This document shows, in pieces, positions 16,705 through 26,733 of a stretch of 64,000 bases of DNA. Made by a program: the position numbers and the translations under genes. Position 1 is the first letter of the stretch; each line of letters begins with the position of its first letter. The DNA is from Cohnella thailandensis. GTDB taxonomy: Bacteria > Bacillota > Bacilli > Paenibacillales > Paenibacillaceae. Below the pieces are notes generated by a model, which saw nothing but the letters and a program-made list of their open reading frames with translations, did no database searches and was not told the origin of the DNA. The stretch is taken from contig NZ_JACJVQ010000019.1 of the NCBI RefSeq assembly GCF_014212135.1, forward strand, positions 62,001-126,000, read 5' to 3'.

Positions 16705-17391
16705 ATGAACAAACGCGAGAAAGTCGACGCCGCCGTTTGGAACAATATCGTTTGGTGCGGAATCGTATGCGAGACGCATGGCATCGCCGCGGCTTCAAGC
16801 GAACATATTTGGAGGACCGCGACGAAAGCGCCGATGTTTTACCCGGACATCATTACATCGAGCAGACAGGCAACTAGAGAGGAGATCGTTGACGTTATCG
16901 GCGCTAATGAAGCGTTCTCGATAAAAGATAGTTATGCTAATCTCGATATGTCGCTTTGCAACTTTACATCGTTATTTACGGCCGAATGGATTTATCGCGA
17001 GCCGGCGGCTTGCCCGGAGTCCGTTCAGACGGCATGGTATCCCGTTGCGACCGAGAAGGAATTGGCCGATTGGACTTCGGCTCACGGTTCCGGGAATTCG
17101 ATTAGACCCGAGCTTTTGAAGCGTCGGGATGTGAAAATATATATAAATAAGAAGAAGGGCGAAGCGGCCGGGTTTATAGCTTCCTTGGGCGCCGATGCCG
17201 TAGGGATATCCAACGTATTTTCAAGCGCTGCCTGCGATCATTTATGGTCGGATATTCCGAAAATCGTTGCCTTGGATTTCCCGGGGCTGCCCCTGGTAGG
17301 ATACGAGCGCGATGCCGATCTTCGGGCGGCGCTTCGATCGGGGTGGGAAGCGGTCGGTCCGCTTCGCATATGGGTGAAATCGAGCGATTGA
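16705..17391 (+). CDS. Uncharacterised GNAT-like protein
   Basis: A 228-residue soluble protein. The N-terminal half contains WNNIVWCGIVCETHG and MFYPDIITSS, then IKDSYANLDMS and LFTAEWIYRE. The C-terminal half has an acetyltransferase-like pattern (AAGFIASLGADAVGISNVF, LDFPGLPLVGYERDADL, GWEAVGPLRIWVK). I recall similar proteins across Actinobacteria and Firmicutes annotated as hypothetical or GNAT-fold. The start choice is weak: GGGGAGGG lies 16 bases upstream of this ATG and directly abuts another ATG (16689) in a different frame. The coding pattern supports the frame given. It is a single gene with no functional neighbours. Confidence 0.7.
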   Translation: MNKREKVDAAVWNNIVWCGIVCETHGIAAASSEHIWRTATKAPMFYPDIITSSRQATREEIVDVIGANEAFSIKDSYANLDMSLCNFTSLFTAEWIYREPAACPESVQTAWYPVATEKELADWTSAHGSGNSIRPELLKRRDVKIYINKKKGEAAGFIASLGADAVGISNVFSSAACDHLWSDIPKIVALDFPGLPLVGYERDADLRAALRSGWEAVGPLRIWVKSSD

Positions 17392-17434
17392 TCGAGAGAG
17401 CGGATTTGTTCCGTCAAACCGCGCCAGTCTAGGA

Positions 17435-17713
17435 TTGCATTTGCTTCCCGGGCTGCCGCGGTTTTTTGATTGGCGAAAGTTCGGGTATATCAAGAAAAAG
17501 CTGCTCCATGAATCCGGGGGGCGGGAAAATGAATACGCGAACGGGAGGGAGAGCCTTGCATCGAGTCGACCGAATCCGCTTAGCGCGCAAGCGCGGGGGC
17601 CGCATCCAGCTCCTCAGCAAACAGGAGAACAACGTTTCCGCCGGGTTCTTCTCAACGCCGTGCTTATCGTCGCTCTTTTCTGGGCCGTCGTGCTTTATTG
17701 GATTTGGAGATAA
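17435..17713 (+). CDS. Possible small membrane protein, start uncertain or frameshifted
   Basis: This frame ends in a convincing basic patch plus membrane helix (RRVLLNAVLIVALFWAVVLYWIW), but its only start is a TTG at 17435 with no ribosome site. A good ribosome site (GGGGGGCGGGAAA) precedes an ATG at 17528 in another frame, which encodes a basic N-terminus and then loses the helix. One explanation is a frameshift between the two; another is that neither is a gene. The remainder of 17714-18008 shows no convincing gene. Confidence 0.3.
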   Translation: MHLLPGLPRFFDWRKFGYIKKKLLHESGGRENEYANGRESLASSRPNPLSAQARGPHPAPQQTGEQRFRRVLLNAVLIVALFWAVVLYWIWR

Positions 17714-18008
17714 AAAAATCGAGCCCCGCATCGCTGCGAGGCCCTTACATGGGAGAGGAGAAACCGGACGAAGAGCTTATGGGGAAACGTAAGTCTTCTC
17801 CGCGGTTGTCCCCGGCGTTTCTGAGGCGCCGGTACTACCAGTTTGACCGGATCCGGAAGAATTATACGCGGTCCTCGGAAGAAAATTGCGGAATTTCGTA
17901 AACGCTGCCGGAGTTTGTGCTTTTGAAGCTTGCGCGAATATGGTAACATAGCACCGAATGAAGCCGCATGGGCAAGAAGGCGGCGGTTAACGTGCAGGAG
18001 ATGACAAC

Positions 18009-19096
<1,088 letters not shown>

Positions 19097-19164
19097 GTCG
19101 CGGCTAATGCGCGGATATGCGGACCCGGAGATGGCGAATTATGGATAAGCTGCATTAATCGAAG

Positions 19165-19200
19165 GAGGCTGGCCCTTAAGGGGGAAGCCTCTTTTGGTTT
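19165..19200 (+). terminator. Terminator after coaD
   Basis: GAGGCT...AGCCTC stem extended imperfectly by GGCCCTT/AAGGGGG, followed by CTTTTGGTTT. From here to 19340 I see no gene. Confidence 0.65.
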
Positions 19201-19340
19201 GTGCGGACCAATCCGCGGAGATTCGAGCGCTCGCAATTGTCCCCATTCTAGCCGCTGACCTGTGGAAGCGAGTTGATGAAGGAAAGGAGAGGAGTCCTCC
19301 GAACCGGAGGCTGCGAGCGAATAGGGCCATGAACGTCCAT

Positions 19341-19394
19341 TATCCCCTTCGCTCAGCGACCGCCTACGAGGTCGTCTGCTGAGCGAAGGGGATA
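19341..19394 (-). terminator. Very stable hairpin downstream of ylbJ
   Basis: A perfect 17-bp stem: TATCCCCTTCGCTCAGC at 19341-19357 and its complement at 19378-19394. The 20-base interior can itself pair GACC/GGTC. It starts nine bases beyond the ylbJ stop. No T-run follows, so it may act as a transcription block or as an mRNA 3'-end stabiliser. Confidence 0.6.
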
Positions 19395-19402
19395 GCGGAC
19401 GG

Positions 19403-20734
19403 TTAGAGGTTCGAATCCGAAGGAGGAGCGCCGGCAGGAGCGTCGGGAGGAGCGCCATGGCCGCTCCCGGCCGGAGGCTCGGTCGGACGAGGCCGTCTTG
19501 GACGCAGAAGGGCGGAGAGCAGGGCGAGCAGAAGGAACGCCGCGACGGAGGCGAAGGAAGTCAGCGTCGCCTCGGACAGGCTCGTCCATCCGTCCGGAAG
19601 CGGGAAGCTGGAGCCGGTCGAGAAGGCGCCGATCGACGAACCGTCCGGTCGGGCCCACGAAGGGACGAGCCGGGACAGCCAGCCGCCGTCCGCGGCAAGG
19701 GCGAGCGGGTAGGTGCAGAGCAAAGCGAGAGCGGCGTGAAGCAGGCGGCCCGCGATGAAGCGGAACCACGGAAATCCGGCTTCGGAGCGGATGACGGCGC
19801 GGGCTTGGAGCAAGCCGCTCCAGCCGGTCCAGGCAAGCACGGCCGCAAGAAGGGTGACGGCGTAGACGGGAGTCTGCGAGAACAGGGCGGAGCGGCCCGT
19901 CTCGAATGCGCCCAGGTGGAGCTCGTACAAGCCGGGAACGGCGAGCCAGACGTCGGCTTCCGGCCAAGCCAGCTGCAGCATCCGAAGCAGGACGGAGCTC
20001 ATCATCATCAGGCCGCCGACCGCGAAGAGCACGGATACGGCATGGCTGACCGCATCGGCGATCTGCTTGCCGAAGGGGCGGCCGTCCTGCTGCCTTGCTT
20101 CGCGAACGATTCGGCCGAGACGATGCAGGAGCGCTTTGGGCTCCGTTTGCGCAAGAGGCGGCGGGGTGGCGGGAGAACGGGGGCGCGCGATCCGGGCCCA
20201 GAGGATGCCGGCGAGAATGACGGACAGCCAGAGGCCGAGAACGAGCGCCCAGCCGAAGGCCGGCGAATGAAGGAAGCCGCTGCCGATGACGAGCACGAGC
20301 ACGAACGGATTCGGGAGATGGGAGACGAGCAGCAGCGTGTCCATGTCGGAATCGCGCACGAGTCCGCGCTCGCGAAGGCGCTCCGCCTCGCGGGCGCCAG
20401 CGGGCATGCCGGCGGACCAGCCGAACGCGATGGCCCAGCCGGCGGCGCCGGGGAGCCGGAACAGGCGCCGGGTCAGCGGCTCTCCGAGAGCGGCGATCGC
20501 GTGAAGCAGGCCGGTAGCGGCAAGCAGCTCGGCCAGCATAAGAGGAGGAAGCAGGCCGGGAAAGACGGTCTGCCACCAGACTTGAAGCCCTGCGAGCGAA
20601 GCGCGGAACGCTTCGCCGGGAGACTGGACGATGCCGACGACGAGAAGAACGACGCCGGCTCCCGCGAGCAGAGATCCGGCATAGGACGGACGGCGGGGAC
20701 GAGGGGGTTCGGATTTATCGAATTTATCGGACAT
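19403..20734 (-). CDS. ylbJ: Sporulation integral membrane protein YlbJ
   Basis: A 443-residue polytopic membrane protein with about eight to ten hydrophobic segments. Family marks are QVWWQTVFPGLLPPLMLAE, FGWSAGMPAGAREAERLRER and LLLVSHLPNPFVLVLVIGSG, the nucleoside-recognition (GATE-like) fold of YlbJ. In B. subtilis ylbJ is expressed in the mother cell under sigma-E and is needed for normal spores. A Pro/Ala-rich tail and a charged N-terminus (KFDKSEPPRPRRPS) flank the membrane core. It lies near coaD as in other bacilli, but transcribed in the opposite direction. Confidence 0.92.
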   Translation of the reverse strand: MSDKFDKSEPPRPRRPSYAGSLLAGAGVVLLVVGIVQSPGEAFRASLAGLQVWWQTVFPGLLPPLMLAELLAATGLLHAIAALGEPLTRRLFRLPGAAGWAIAFGWSAGMPAGAREAERLRERGLVRDSDMDTLLLVSHLPNPFVLVLVIGSGFLHSPAFGWALVLGLWLSVILAGILWARIARPRSPATPPPLAQTEPKALLHRLGRIVREARQQDGRPFGKQIADAVSHAVSVLFAVGGLMMMSSVLLRMLQLAWPEADVWLAVPGLYELHLGAFETGRSALFSQTPVYAVTLLAAVLAWTGWSGLLQARAVIRSEAGFPWFRFIAGRLLHAALALLCTYPLALAADGGWLSRLVPSWARPDGSSIGAFSTGSSFPLPDGWTSLSEATLTSFASVAAFLLLALLSALLRPRRPRPTEPPAGSGHGAPPDAPAGAPPSDSNL

Positions 20735-20844
20735 GAGCGCTCTTCCTCCCGGTCGGTTCGGGACGCCGAACCGCTTCCCGGGGAAGGCGGCGTCCTATAC
20801 CAATGTACGCGCCTGTCCGAGGGCTTAGACCAACTCGTCCTTCT

Positions 20845-22080
20845 CTAGATCCGAATCGGAGGCTGAGAATAATCGCGCCTTCCGTCTTGCAAGCGGTTGT
20901 CGCGGAAGGCGAGGGCATAGACGGCGCCGGCTCGGGCGTCCATGCGCAGATAAGGCCATTCGTCTCCGGCCGCGGAGTGGATGACGGGAACCGCGGCGGC
21001 CTTCTTCATGCGCCGCAGAAGCTGGCGTCCCCGTTCGGTAAAGCCGAGCACGCGGACGTAGCGGACGCCGGATGCGAGCGCGGCCGCGTTCAGCTCGTCC
21101 TTCGTATGGCCGAGCAGAACGCGAAGAAGCAGCCGCTGCAGCTTCGTCCTCGTGTAGCGCTTGGTCTTAAGCCGCGCGATAAGCTCCTCTACGCTGTCGC
21201 TCGCCAGCTCCGAGAGGCTTCGGCGCAGGCGGAACTCCAGTCCCTCGGTCGCTTCGGCGAACGAAGCCAGCCGGGACTCGTCCATCTGGGCCAGGAGATG
21301 GAACAGCGGCCTGGAGAAGCTCTCCCAGGTGACCGGGAAGCGCCCCGCCTCGGCCTCCCGGCGCAGAATGTCGAGCGTGGAAGGCGGCACGTAAGGAGCG
21401 AGCTCCCCGAGATCGCCCGAGCGGGACAGCAGCTCGCGGAGCGCGGTCGCGCTCGCGATGGAGGCGTCGGTGATCGACTTCTGGGAATAATCGGACCGCT
21501 CGCGCCGAATGGAATAGGGGACGATTGGGCTGCCCAGCTGGCGAAGCGCCAGCAAATAATGAAGGCCTAGCGTGTGGTTCGGCTGGTCGAGCCGGAAATC
21601 GGCGTCAAGCTCGCGCCCCGTCCGGCGAAGATGGAGGCGAACGGCTTCCGCGTAGGCGGAAGGGTAGGGCAAGCCTTCCTTAAGCAGCCTCCCCAGCTCG
21701 GCCCCGACCTCTTCGGGCTCGTCGGACAAGATCGAGGCGATGCGGACGAGCGTCTCCAGGTCGCCGCTCTCGCTGCCGAAGCACAGGGTGTCGACGATTC
21801 CGGTCGCCTGGAGGACGGCGACGGCCCCGTAGGCGAACCACTGGGCGGGCTGGGAGCTGTAAGCGACGGGCAGCTCGAGGACGAGATCGCACCCGGCCCG
21901 CAGCGCCATCTCCGCCCGGGCCCACTTGTCCGCGATGGCCGGCTCGCCCCGCTGCAGCCAGTGACCACTCATGACGGCGACGACCGCGTCCGCTCCCGTT
22001 ATTTTCCGCGATTGTTGTATATGATATAGATGACCGTTGTGAAGCGGATTATATTCGACGACAATTCCGACTGTACGCAT
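20845..22080 (-). CDS. tmcAL: tRNA(Met) cytidine acetate ligase TmcAL (YlbM)
   Basis: A 411-residue enzyme that activates acetate with ATP and makes N4-acetylcytidine at the elongator tRNA-Met wobble position. The nucleotidyltransferase motif HNGH (residues 14-17) is in EYNPLHNGHLYHI. SGHWLQRGEPAIADKWARAE and DLVLELPVAYSSQPAQWFA are family signatures. The C-terminal tRNA-binding part contains KTKRYTRTKLQRLLLRVLLG. Length is normal. It is divergent from yceD, with a shared promoter region of ~150 bases (22081-22232). Confidence 0.95.
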   Translation of the reverse strand: MRTVGIVVEYNPLHNGHLYHIQQSRKITGADAVVAVMSGHWLQRGEPAIADKWARAEMALRAGCDLVLELPVAYSSQPAQWFAYGAVAVLQATGIVDTLCFGSESGDLETLVRIASILSDEPEEVGAELGRLLKEGLPYPSAYAEAVRLHLRRTGRELDADFRLDQPNHTLGLHYLLALRQLGSPIVPYSIRRERSDYSQKSITDASIASATALRELLSRSGDLGELAPYVPPSTLDILRREAEAGRFPVTWESFSRPLFHLLAQMDESRLASFAEATEGLEFRLRRSLSELASDSVEELIARLKTKRYTRTKLQRLLLRVLLGHTKDELNAAALASGVRYVRVLGFTERGRQLLRRMKKAAAVPVIHSAAGDEWPYLRMDARAGAVYALAFRDNRLQDGRRDYSQPPIRI

Positions 22081-22181
22081 AGCCGATAAGAGTCTCCTTC
22101 AGCAAATAATGGGATATTATCACCACTATATCACGCGGAAGAGGCGACGGACGACGTCCGTCGGCAACGAGCGCGGAATTG

Positions 22182-22211
22182 TTGACAAAAGCGCGTCATG
22201 ACAGATATAAT
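22182..22211 (+). promoter_or_regulatory. Sigma-A promoter of yceD-rpmF
   Basis: TTGACA (22182-22187) and TATAAT (22206-22211) are both perfect consensus, spaced by 18 bases. The -10 lies ~21 bases before the yceD start, giving a very short leader. Confidence 0.85.
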
Positions 22212-22232
22212 AATTTTTGTTTGTTTGGAGTG

Positions 22233-22757
22233 ATGAACATGCTGCTTAACGTTCAAGAGCTGGCAAGCCGCAGGGCGCCGGTGACGTTAAAGGAATCTGT
22301 CGATGTGACGGAAGCGTACCGAAGCATACGCGACGTCAAGCCGCTTGGACCTATGACTGCGGAGCTAACCGCCATATACTCCGACGGACTGATCGACGTA
22401 TCGGGAACGATCGATTGCAAGCTTCAATTCCAATGCTCCCGTTGTCTGGATCCGATCGAGGAGGACTGGCATGTGCCGTTCCAAGCGACCTTCAAGGTCG
22501 TCTCGAAGGAGCAAGCGGACAGCGACGAAGCGGAAGACGAAGACATCCTGCAGATAAAAGACGAACCGCTCGAGCTTCTTCCTTACGTAGAGGAAGAGCT
22601 TATGCTCAGCATGCCGCTCGCCCCGATCTGCAAGGAAGATTGCAAAGGGTTATGCCCCGATTGCGGACAGAACCGAAATACGCAGGAATGCGGCTGCAAT
22701 CGAGAGAAGATCGACCCTAGGCTCGACGCTCTCAAGGATTGGTTCGGTTCGAAGTGA
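22233..22757 (+). CDS. yceD: YceD family protein (DUF177)
   Basis: A 174-residue protein of the YceD/YlbN family, whose members are encoded next to rpmF and affect 23S rRNA or ribosomal large-subunit metabolism. Marks seen: LDCKLQFQCSRCL-type motif (here TIDCKLQFQCSRCLDPIEED), an acidic middle, and a C-terminal Cys cluster CKEDCKGLCPDCGQNRNTQE ending CGC. The ATG at 22233 (MNMLLNVQEL) is chosen because of TTGGAG upstream and the promoter position. It is followed 60 bases later by rpmF. Confidence 0.93.
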   Translation: MNMLLNVQELASRRAPVTLKESVDVTEAYRSIRDVKPLGPMTAELTAIYSDGLIDVSGTIDCKLQFQCSRCLDPIEEDWHVPFQATFKVVSKEQADSDEAEDEDILQIKDEPLELLPYVEEELMLSMPLAPICKEDCKGLCPDCGQNRNTQECGCNREKIDPRLDALKDWFGSK

Positions 22758-22817
22758 CTTCTAACGCGAAGTGAACGCCGATTCAGGCAGCTTTCGATTG
22801 GATAAGGAGGTGGGAAC

Positions 22818-22991
22818 ATGGCAGTCCCTTTTGGAAAAACATCGAAATCCCGCAAAAACAAGCGTCGTACGCATTTCAAACTGGTCGTTCCAGGCATGGT
22901 TAAGTGCGATCAATGCGGCGAATTGAAGCTTGCGCACCGCGTCTGCAGAGTATGCGGCACGTACAAGGCTCGTGAAATCATCAAGCAATAA
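22818..22991 (+). CDS. rpmF: 50S ribosomal protein L32
   Basis: A 57-residue ribosomal protein ([20 protein letters not shown] start), typical of zinc-binding L32. Four Cys ligands are present as CDQC and CRVC around GELKLAHRV, so this is the zinc-containing form. Strong ribosome site AAGGAGGTGGGAAC. It lies between yceD and fapR as in most Firmicutes. Confidence 0.97.
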   Translation: MAVPFGKTSKSRKNKRRTHFKLVVPGMVKCDQCGELKLAHRVCRVCGTYKAREIIKQ

Positions 22992-22998
22992 TGAAGAT

Positions 22999-23039
22999 AA
23001 CGCGTCCCGGCGTCACTGCGTCCCGGCGCGTTTTTCTTT
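22999..23039 (+). terminator. Terminator after rpmF
   Basis: AACGCG (22999) pairs with CGCGTT (23027), with a GC-rich interior, and TTTTTCTTTA follows immediately. It separates yceD-rpmF from the fapR operon. Confidence 0.65.
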
Positions 23040-23047
23040 AGTATCGA

Positions 23048-23078
23048 TTGGCACCAGGTATCAATAGGAACCTATAAA
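23048..23078 (+). promoter_or_regulatory. FapR operator overlapping the fapR promoter
   Basis: TTGGCACC-A-GGTATCAA (23048-23064) is an imperfect palindrome resembling the FapR box consensus (TTAGTACC-T-GATACTAA form, from memory). The left half also provides a -35-like TTGGCA; TATAAA (23073-23078) is the -10. The regulator would then sit on its own promoter, released by malonyl-CoA. Confidence 0.65.
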
Positions 23079-23093
23079 GGCGGTGTAGCAGCC

Positions 23094-23699
23094 GTGGAGC
23101 GGCTCTCCAAACGCGAAAGGCATCAGCAGCTTAACAAGCTCATCGAAGAGAATCCGTTCCTGACCGACCGAGAGCTGACTCGGCTGCTCAAGGTCAGCAT
23201 CCAGACGATTCGTTTGGATCGCCTGGAGCTGTCGATTCCGGAACTGCGGGAGAGACTGAAGATGATGGCGGAGCGGTCATACGATTCGGTCCGCTCCCTC
23301 CCGCTCGACGAGGTCATCGGAGAGATCGTCGATCTCCAGCTCGACAAGAGCGGAATCTCCTTGTTCGAGATTCGGGAGGAGCACGTCTTCTCGCGCAGCG
23401 GCATCGCCCGGGGTCATTACGTATTCGCTCAAGCGAATTCCCTTGCCGTCGCCGTCATCAACGACGAGGTAGCGCTGACCGCATCCGCGGATATCCGCTT
23501 CGTCAGGCCCGTAAGGCTCGGGGAGAAGTGCATCGCCAAGGCGTATGTGCGCTCCAGCGGGTCGCAGAGGGGACTGTCGAAGGTGGAAGTGTTCACCTAT
23601 GTCGGGGAAGAGAAGGTTTTTCACGGCAACTTCGTGATCTACCGATCTCATACGGCGATAGCGGGGGAGACGGAAGCTGAAGGAGGTAACATCCTTTGA
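23094..23699 (+). CDS. fapR: Transcription factor FapR (fatty acid and phospholipid biosynthesis regulator)
   Basis: A 201-residue repressor that senses malonyl-CoA. The N-terminal DeoR-like helix-turn-helix ([40 protein letters not shown]) is followed by a linker and a C-terminal hot-dog domain (~100-190) with [18 protein letters not shown] and FRP-type strand [12 protein letters not shown]. The start is GTG. It heads the plsX-fab operon as in Bacillus, and its operator is recognisable just upstream. Its stop overlaps the plsX start. Confidence 0.96.
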   Translation: MERLSKRERHQQLNKLIEENPFLTDRELTRLLKVSIQTIRLDRLELSIPELRERLKMMAERSYDSVRSLPLDEVIGEIVDLQLDKSGISLFEIREEHVFSRSGIARGHYVFAQANSLAVAVINDEVALTASADIRFVRPVRLGEKCIAKAYVRSSGSQRGLSKVEVFTYVGEEKVFHGNFVIYRSHTAIAGETEAEGGNIL

Positions 23700-24685
23700 G
23701 AATCGCCATTGACGCAATGGGCGGAGATCTCGCTCCTCAAGCGCCCGTAGAAGGGGCGCTTGCGGCGGCGAGGGAGTGGCCGGACACTCAGCTTCTTCTG
23801 GTAGGCAAACCGGAAGCCATCAAATCCCATCTGGGAACCAATCCGCCGTCCAATATCTCCATCGTGGAAGCGATGGATACGATCGAGGCGGACGACGAAC
23901 CGGTTCGCGCGGTCCGCCGCAAAGCGAACTCTTCGATGGTCGTCGCCGGACGCATGGTTAAGGAAGGCCAAGCGGACGCGATGATCTCCGCCGGCAATAC
24001 CGGCGCGCTTATGACGGTCGGACTGCTCGTGGTCGGAAGAATGGAAGGGATCGAACGCCCGGGCTTGACGGCCATTCTGCCTACCGTGGACGGCGTCGGC
24101 GTCGTCGCGCTCGATCTGGGCGCGAACATGGACGCGAAGCCGGAACACCTGCTGCAATACGCGCTCATGGGCAGCCGCTACCGCGAGAAGGTGCACGGCA
24201 TCGCAAGGCCGCGGGTAGGGCTGCTGAACGTAGGAACCGAGGCGGCGAAAGGCAACGAGCAATCGAAGGCGGCATTCGAGCTGCTTAGCGGGGCTCCGAT
24301 CAACTTCATCGGCAACGTGGAAGCGCGCGACGTGCTCACGCGGAATTGCGACGTTCTCGTCTGCGACGGCTTCTCCGGGAACATCCTGCTAAAGGCGATC
24401 GAAGGCGCGGCGGAGACGGTGTTCGGCGTGCTGAAGACCGAGCTGACCTCCAGTTGGAAGTCGAAGCTGGCCGCGGCGATCCTGAGACCGAACTTCGGCC
24501 GGGTGAGGAAGATGATGGATTACAAGCGCTATAACGGCGCTCCGTTGCTCGGGGTTAGCGGACTCGTCGTCAAGGGCCACGGCTCCTCGAACGCGGAAGC
24601 GACGATGCATGCGATCCGGCAAGCAAGAACGGCCGTAGGCAACGGATTAATCTCTGCATTGGCCGACGATCTCGGCGGAAAGTGA
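23696..24685 (+). CDS. plsX: Phosphate acyltransferase PlsX
   Basis: A 329-residue peripheral membrane enzyme that converts acyl-ACP and phosphate into acyl-phosphate, the first step of phosphatidic acid synthesis. Signatures: [20 protein letters not shown] at the start, [26 protein letters not shown], and the end [18 protein letters not shown]. The start is TTG, overlapping the fapR stop by four bases, with GGAGG upstream. Second gene of the fapR regulon operon. Confidence 0.97.
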   Translation: MRIAIDAMGGDLAPQAPVEGALAAAREWPDTQLLLVGKPEAIKSHLGTNPPSNISIVEAMDTIEADDEPVRAVRRKANSSMVVAGRMVKEGQADAMISAGNTGALMTVGLLVVGRMEGIERPGLTAILPTVDGVGVVALDLGANMDAKPEHLLQYALMGSRYREKVHGIARPRVGLLNVGTEAAKGNEQSKAAFELLSGAPINFIGNVEARDVLTRNCDVLVCDGFSGNILLKAIEGAAETVFGVLKTELTSSWKSKLAAAILRPNFGRVRKMMDYKRYNGAPLLGVSGLVVKGHGSSNAEATMHAIRQARTAVGNGLISALADDLGGK

Positions 24686-24689
24686 GAGA

Positions 24690-25682
24690 ATGCGAATGAA
24701 TGGAATTCCCGTCGGCATTCTCGGGACTGGCAAGTACAGCCCCGAACGCCGTTTGACCAATCAAGATCTTGAAGCGATGGTGGACACGAACGACGAATGG
24801 ATCGTATCGAGAACCGGCATTCGCGAGCGGCGCATCGCCGCGCCGCACGAGGCGACGTCCGACTTGGCTTACGAGGCGTCCGTCAAGGCGCTCGAGGCGG
24901 CCGGGATCACGGCGGATCAGCTCGATCTGATTATCGTGGCGACGATCACTCCCGACATGTTCTTCCCGTCGACCGCCTGCCTCGTGCAGGAGCGGCTCGG
25001 AGCGAAGAACGCGGCGGCGTTCGACCTGTCCGCGGCTTGCTCCGGCTTCATCTACGGGCTCGCGAACGCCAGCGGCTTCATCGCGATGGGAACGTACAAG
25101 CACGTCCTCGTCGTCGGAGCCGACACGCTGTCGCGAATCACCGATTACACGGACCGCAACACGTGCGTTCTGTTCGGCGACGGCGCGGGCGCCGTCGTGC
25201 TCGGCCAAGTGCCGGAAGGGCGCGGCTTCCGGTCGTTCAAGCTCGGGGCCGACGGCTCCGGCGGCAACCTGCTCTGCATCCGCGGCGGAGGCTCGCGCCT
25301 TCCGTCCACGGCCCAGACGGTAGCCGACAAGCATCACTTCCTTTACATGAACGGCCGCGACGTGTTCAAGTTCGCGGTTCGGGTGATGGGGAGCGCGGCG
25401 GAAGAAGTCCTTGAGCAAGCGGGATTCGCGAAGCAGGATATCGATCTTCTTATCCCGCATCAGGCGAACATCCGCATTATCCAGGCGGCTCTCGAGCGCT
25501 TGGAGCTTCCGGAGGAGAAGTGCGTCATCAACGTGGATCGCTACGGCAACATGTCGGCGGCTTCCATTCCGGTGGCGCTGGCCGAAGCGGTGGAACAGGG
25601 CCGCGTGAAGGAAGGGGACAAGATCGTTCTCGTCGGCTTCGGGGGCGGCCTGACCTGGGGAGCTTCGACCATCGTCTGGTAA
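24690..25682 (+). CDS. fabH: Beta-ketoacyl-ACP synthase III
   Basis: A 330-residue enzyme that condenses an acyl-CoA primer with malonyl-ACP to start fatty-acid synthesis. The catalytic triad is visible: Cys117 in DLSAACSGF, His in [12 protein letters not shown] and Asn in [28 protein letters not shown] is the family N-terminal signature. In B. subtilis fabH copies lie elsewhere, so its place between plsX and fabD is the Paenibacillus-type order. The ATG (MRMNGIP) follows plsX by four bases. Confidence 0.96.
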   Translation: MRMNGIPVGILGTGKYSPERRLTNQDLEAMVDTNDEWIVSRTGIRERRIAAPHEATSDLAYEASVKALEAAGITADQLDLIIVATITPDMFFPSTACLVQERLGAKNAAAFDLSAACSGFIYGLANASGFIAMGTYKHVLVVGADTLSRITDYTDRNTCVLFGDGAGAVVLGQVPEGRGFRSFKLGADGSGGNLLCIRGGGSRLPSTAQTVADKHHFLYMNGRDVFKFAVRVMGSAAEEVLEQAGFAKQDIDLLIPHQANIRIIQAALERLELPEEKCVINVDRYGNMSAASIPVALAEAVEQGRVKEGDKIVLVGFGGGLTWGASTIVW

Positions 25683-25767
25683 TACCGGCGATTGGGGTTT
25701 AAGCCGTCATTATTTTTACTTCATTAAATTAGTTGAGAATAGTTGTGGATGATAGGGAGGGATCGAC

Positions 25768-26697
25768 ATGGGTAAAATCGCATTCGTCTTTCCGGGCCAA
25801 GGAGCGCAAGCGGTCGGAATGGGGAAGGACGCCTATGCCGAATTCGAAGCGTCGAAGAGCATCTTCGACCGCGCCGACGCGGCGCTAGGCTTCTCCTTGT
25901 CCGCGCTCGCCTTCGAGGGACCGGACGAGCAGCTTAAGCAGACCGCCTACACGCAGCCCGCGCTGCTGACGACGAGCATCGCTCTCCTGGAAGCGTTCCG
26001 TTCGCGCGGCATCGAGCCGGATTACGTGGCCGGGCATAGCCTTGGCGAATACAGCGCGCTCGTGGCCGCCGATGTGCTCGACTTCGAGGACGCGGTGCGT
26101 CTCGTTCGTTCCCGCGGCTTGTTCATGGAGCAAGCGGTTCCCGGCGGCAAGGGCGCCATGGCGGCAACCTTGGGCGCCGAGCGCGAAGCTCTCGAAGCGC
26201 TGTGCAAGGACGTGACCGCCACGGTCGGGCCCGTGGAGCTGGCCAACGTCAACTGTCCGGGCCAGATCGTCGTCTCGGGTTCGAGCGAAGGCGTCGCCGC
26301 CGTCGCGGAGAGAGGCAAGGAGGCGGGAGCCAAGCGGGTCATTCCGCTGGAGGTGAGCGGTCCTTTCCATTCGTCGCTCATGCGGCCGGCGGCCGATCAG
26401 CTCGCGGAAGAGCTGAAGAAGGTATCATTCCGCGACGCGAAGATTCCGGTCGTCGTCAACGTGAACGCCAAGCCCGTCACGGAAGGCGCGGAGCTGAATC
26501 GCCTTCTGGTCGAGCAAGTCGTCTCTCCCGTCCTGTGGGAGGATTCGGTGCGTTATCTGATCGACCGGGGCGTCGATACCTTCGTCGAGATCGGTTCGGG
26601 AACGGTTCTGGCCGGCCTCATCAAGAAGATCGACAAGTCGGTTAAAGTGATTTCGGTGAACGGCGCCGCGGCTATCGCGGAAGCGGATCTGGCCTAA
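25768..26697 (+). CDS. fabD: Malonyl CoA-ACP transacylase
   Basis: A 309-residue transferase that loads malonyl groups on acyl carrier protein. The nucleophile is Ser91 in GHSLGEYSAL, PGQGAQAVGMG is at the N-terminus, and the catalytic His is in VSGPFHSSLM. The ribosome site is GATAGGGAGGGATCGAC. The 85-base gap after fabH has no obvious terminator. Confidence 0.97.
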   Translation: MGKIAFVFPGQGAQAVGMGKDAYAEFEASKSIFDRADAALGFSLSALAFEGPDEQLKQTAYTQPALLTTSIALLEAFRSRGIEPDYVAGHSLGEYSALVAADVLDFEDAVRLVRSRGLFMEQAVPGGKGAMAATLGAEREALEALCKDVTATVGPVELANVNCPGQIVVSGSSEGVAAVAERGKEAGAKRVIPLEVSGPFHSSLMRPAADQLAEELKKVSFRDAKIPVVVNVNAKPVTEGAELNRLLVEQVVSPVLWEDSVRYLIDRGVDTFVEIGSGTVLAGLIKKIDKSVKVISVNGAAAIAEADLA

Positions 26698-26733
26698 TCG
26701 GCCAACTAAGTCGAACCAAGGAGAGTGGCGATC

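Noticed and set aside
16689-16877. 62-codon frame starting at the ATG directly after GGGGAGGG
   Set aside because: The ribosome site has no spacing to the ATG and the translation is Arg-rich without features; the overlapping frame from 16705 has a coherent protein.
19457-20848. 463-codon plus-strand frame
   Set aside because: Mirror of ylbJ, charged low-complexity translation without motifs.
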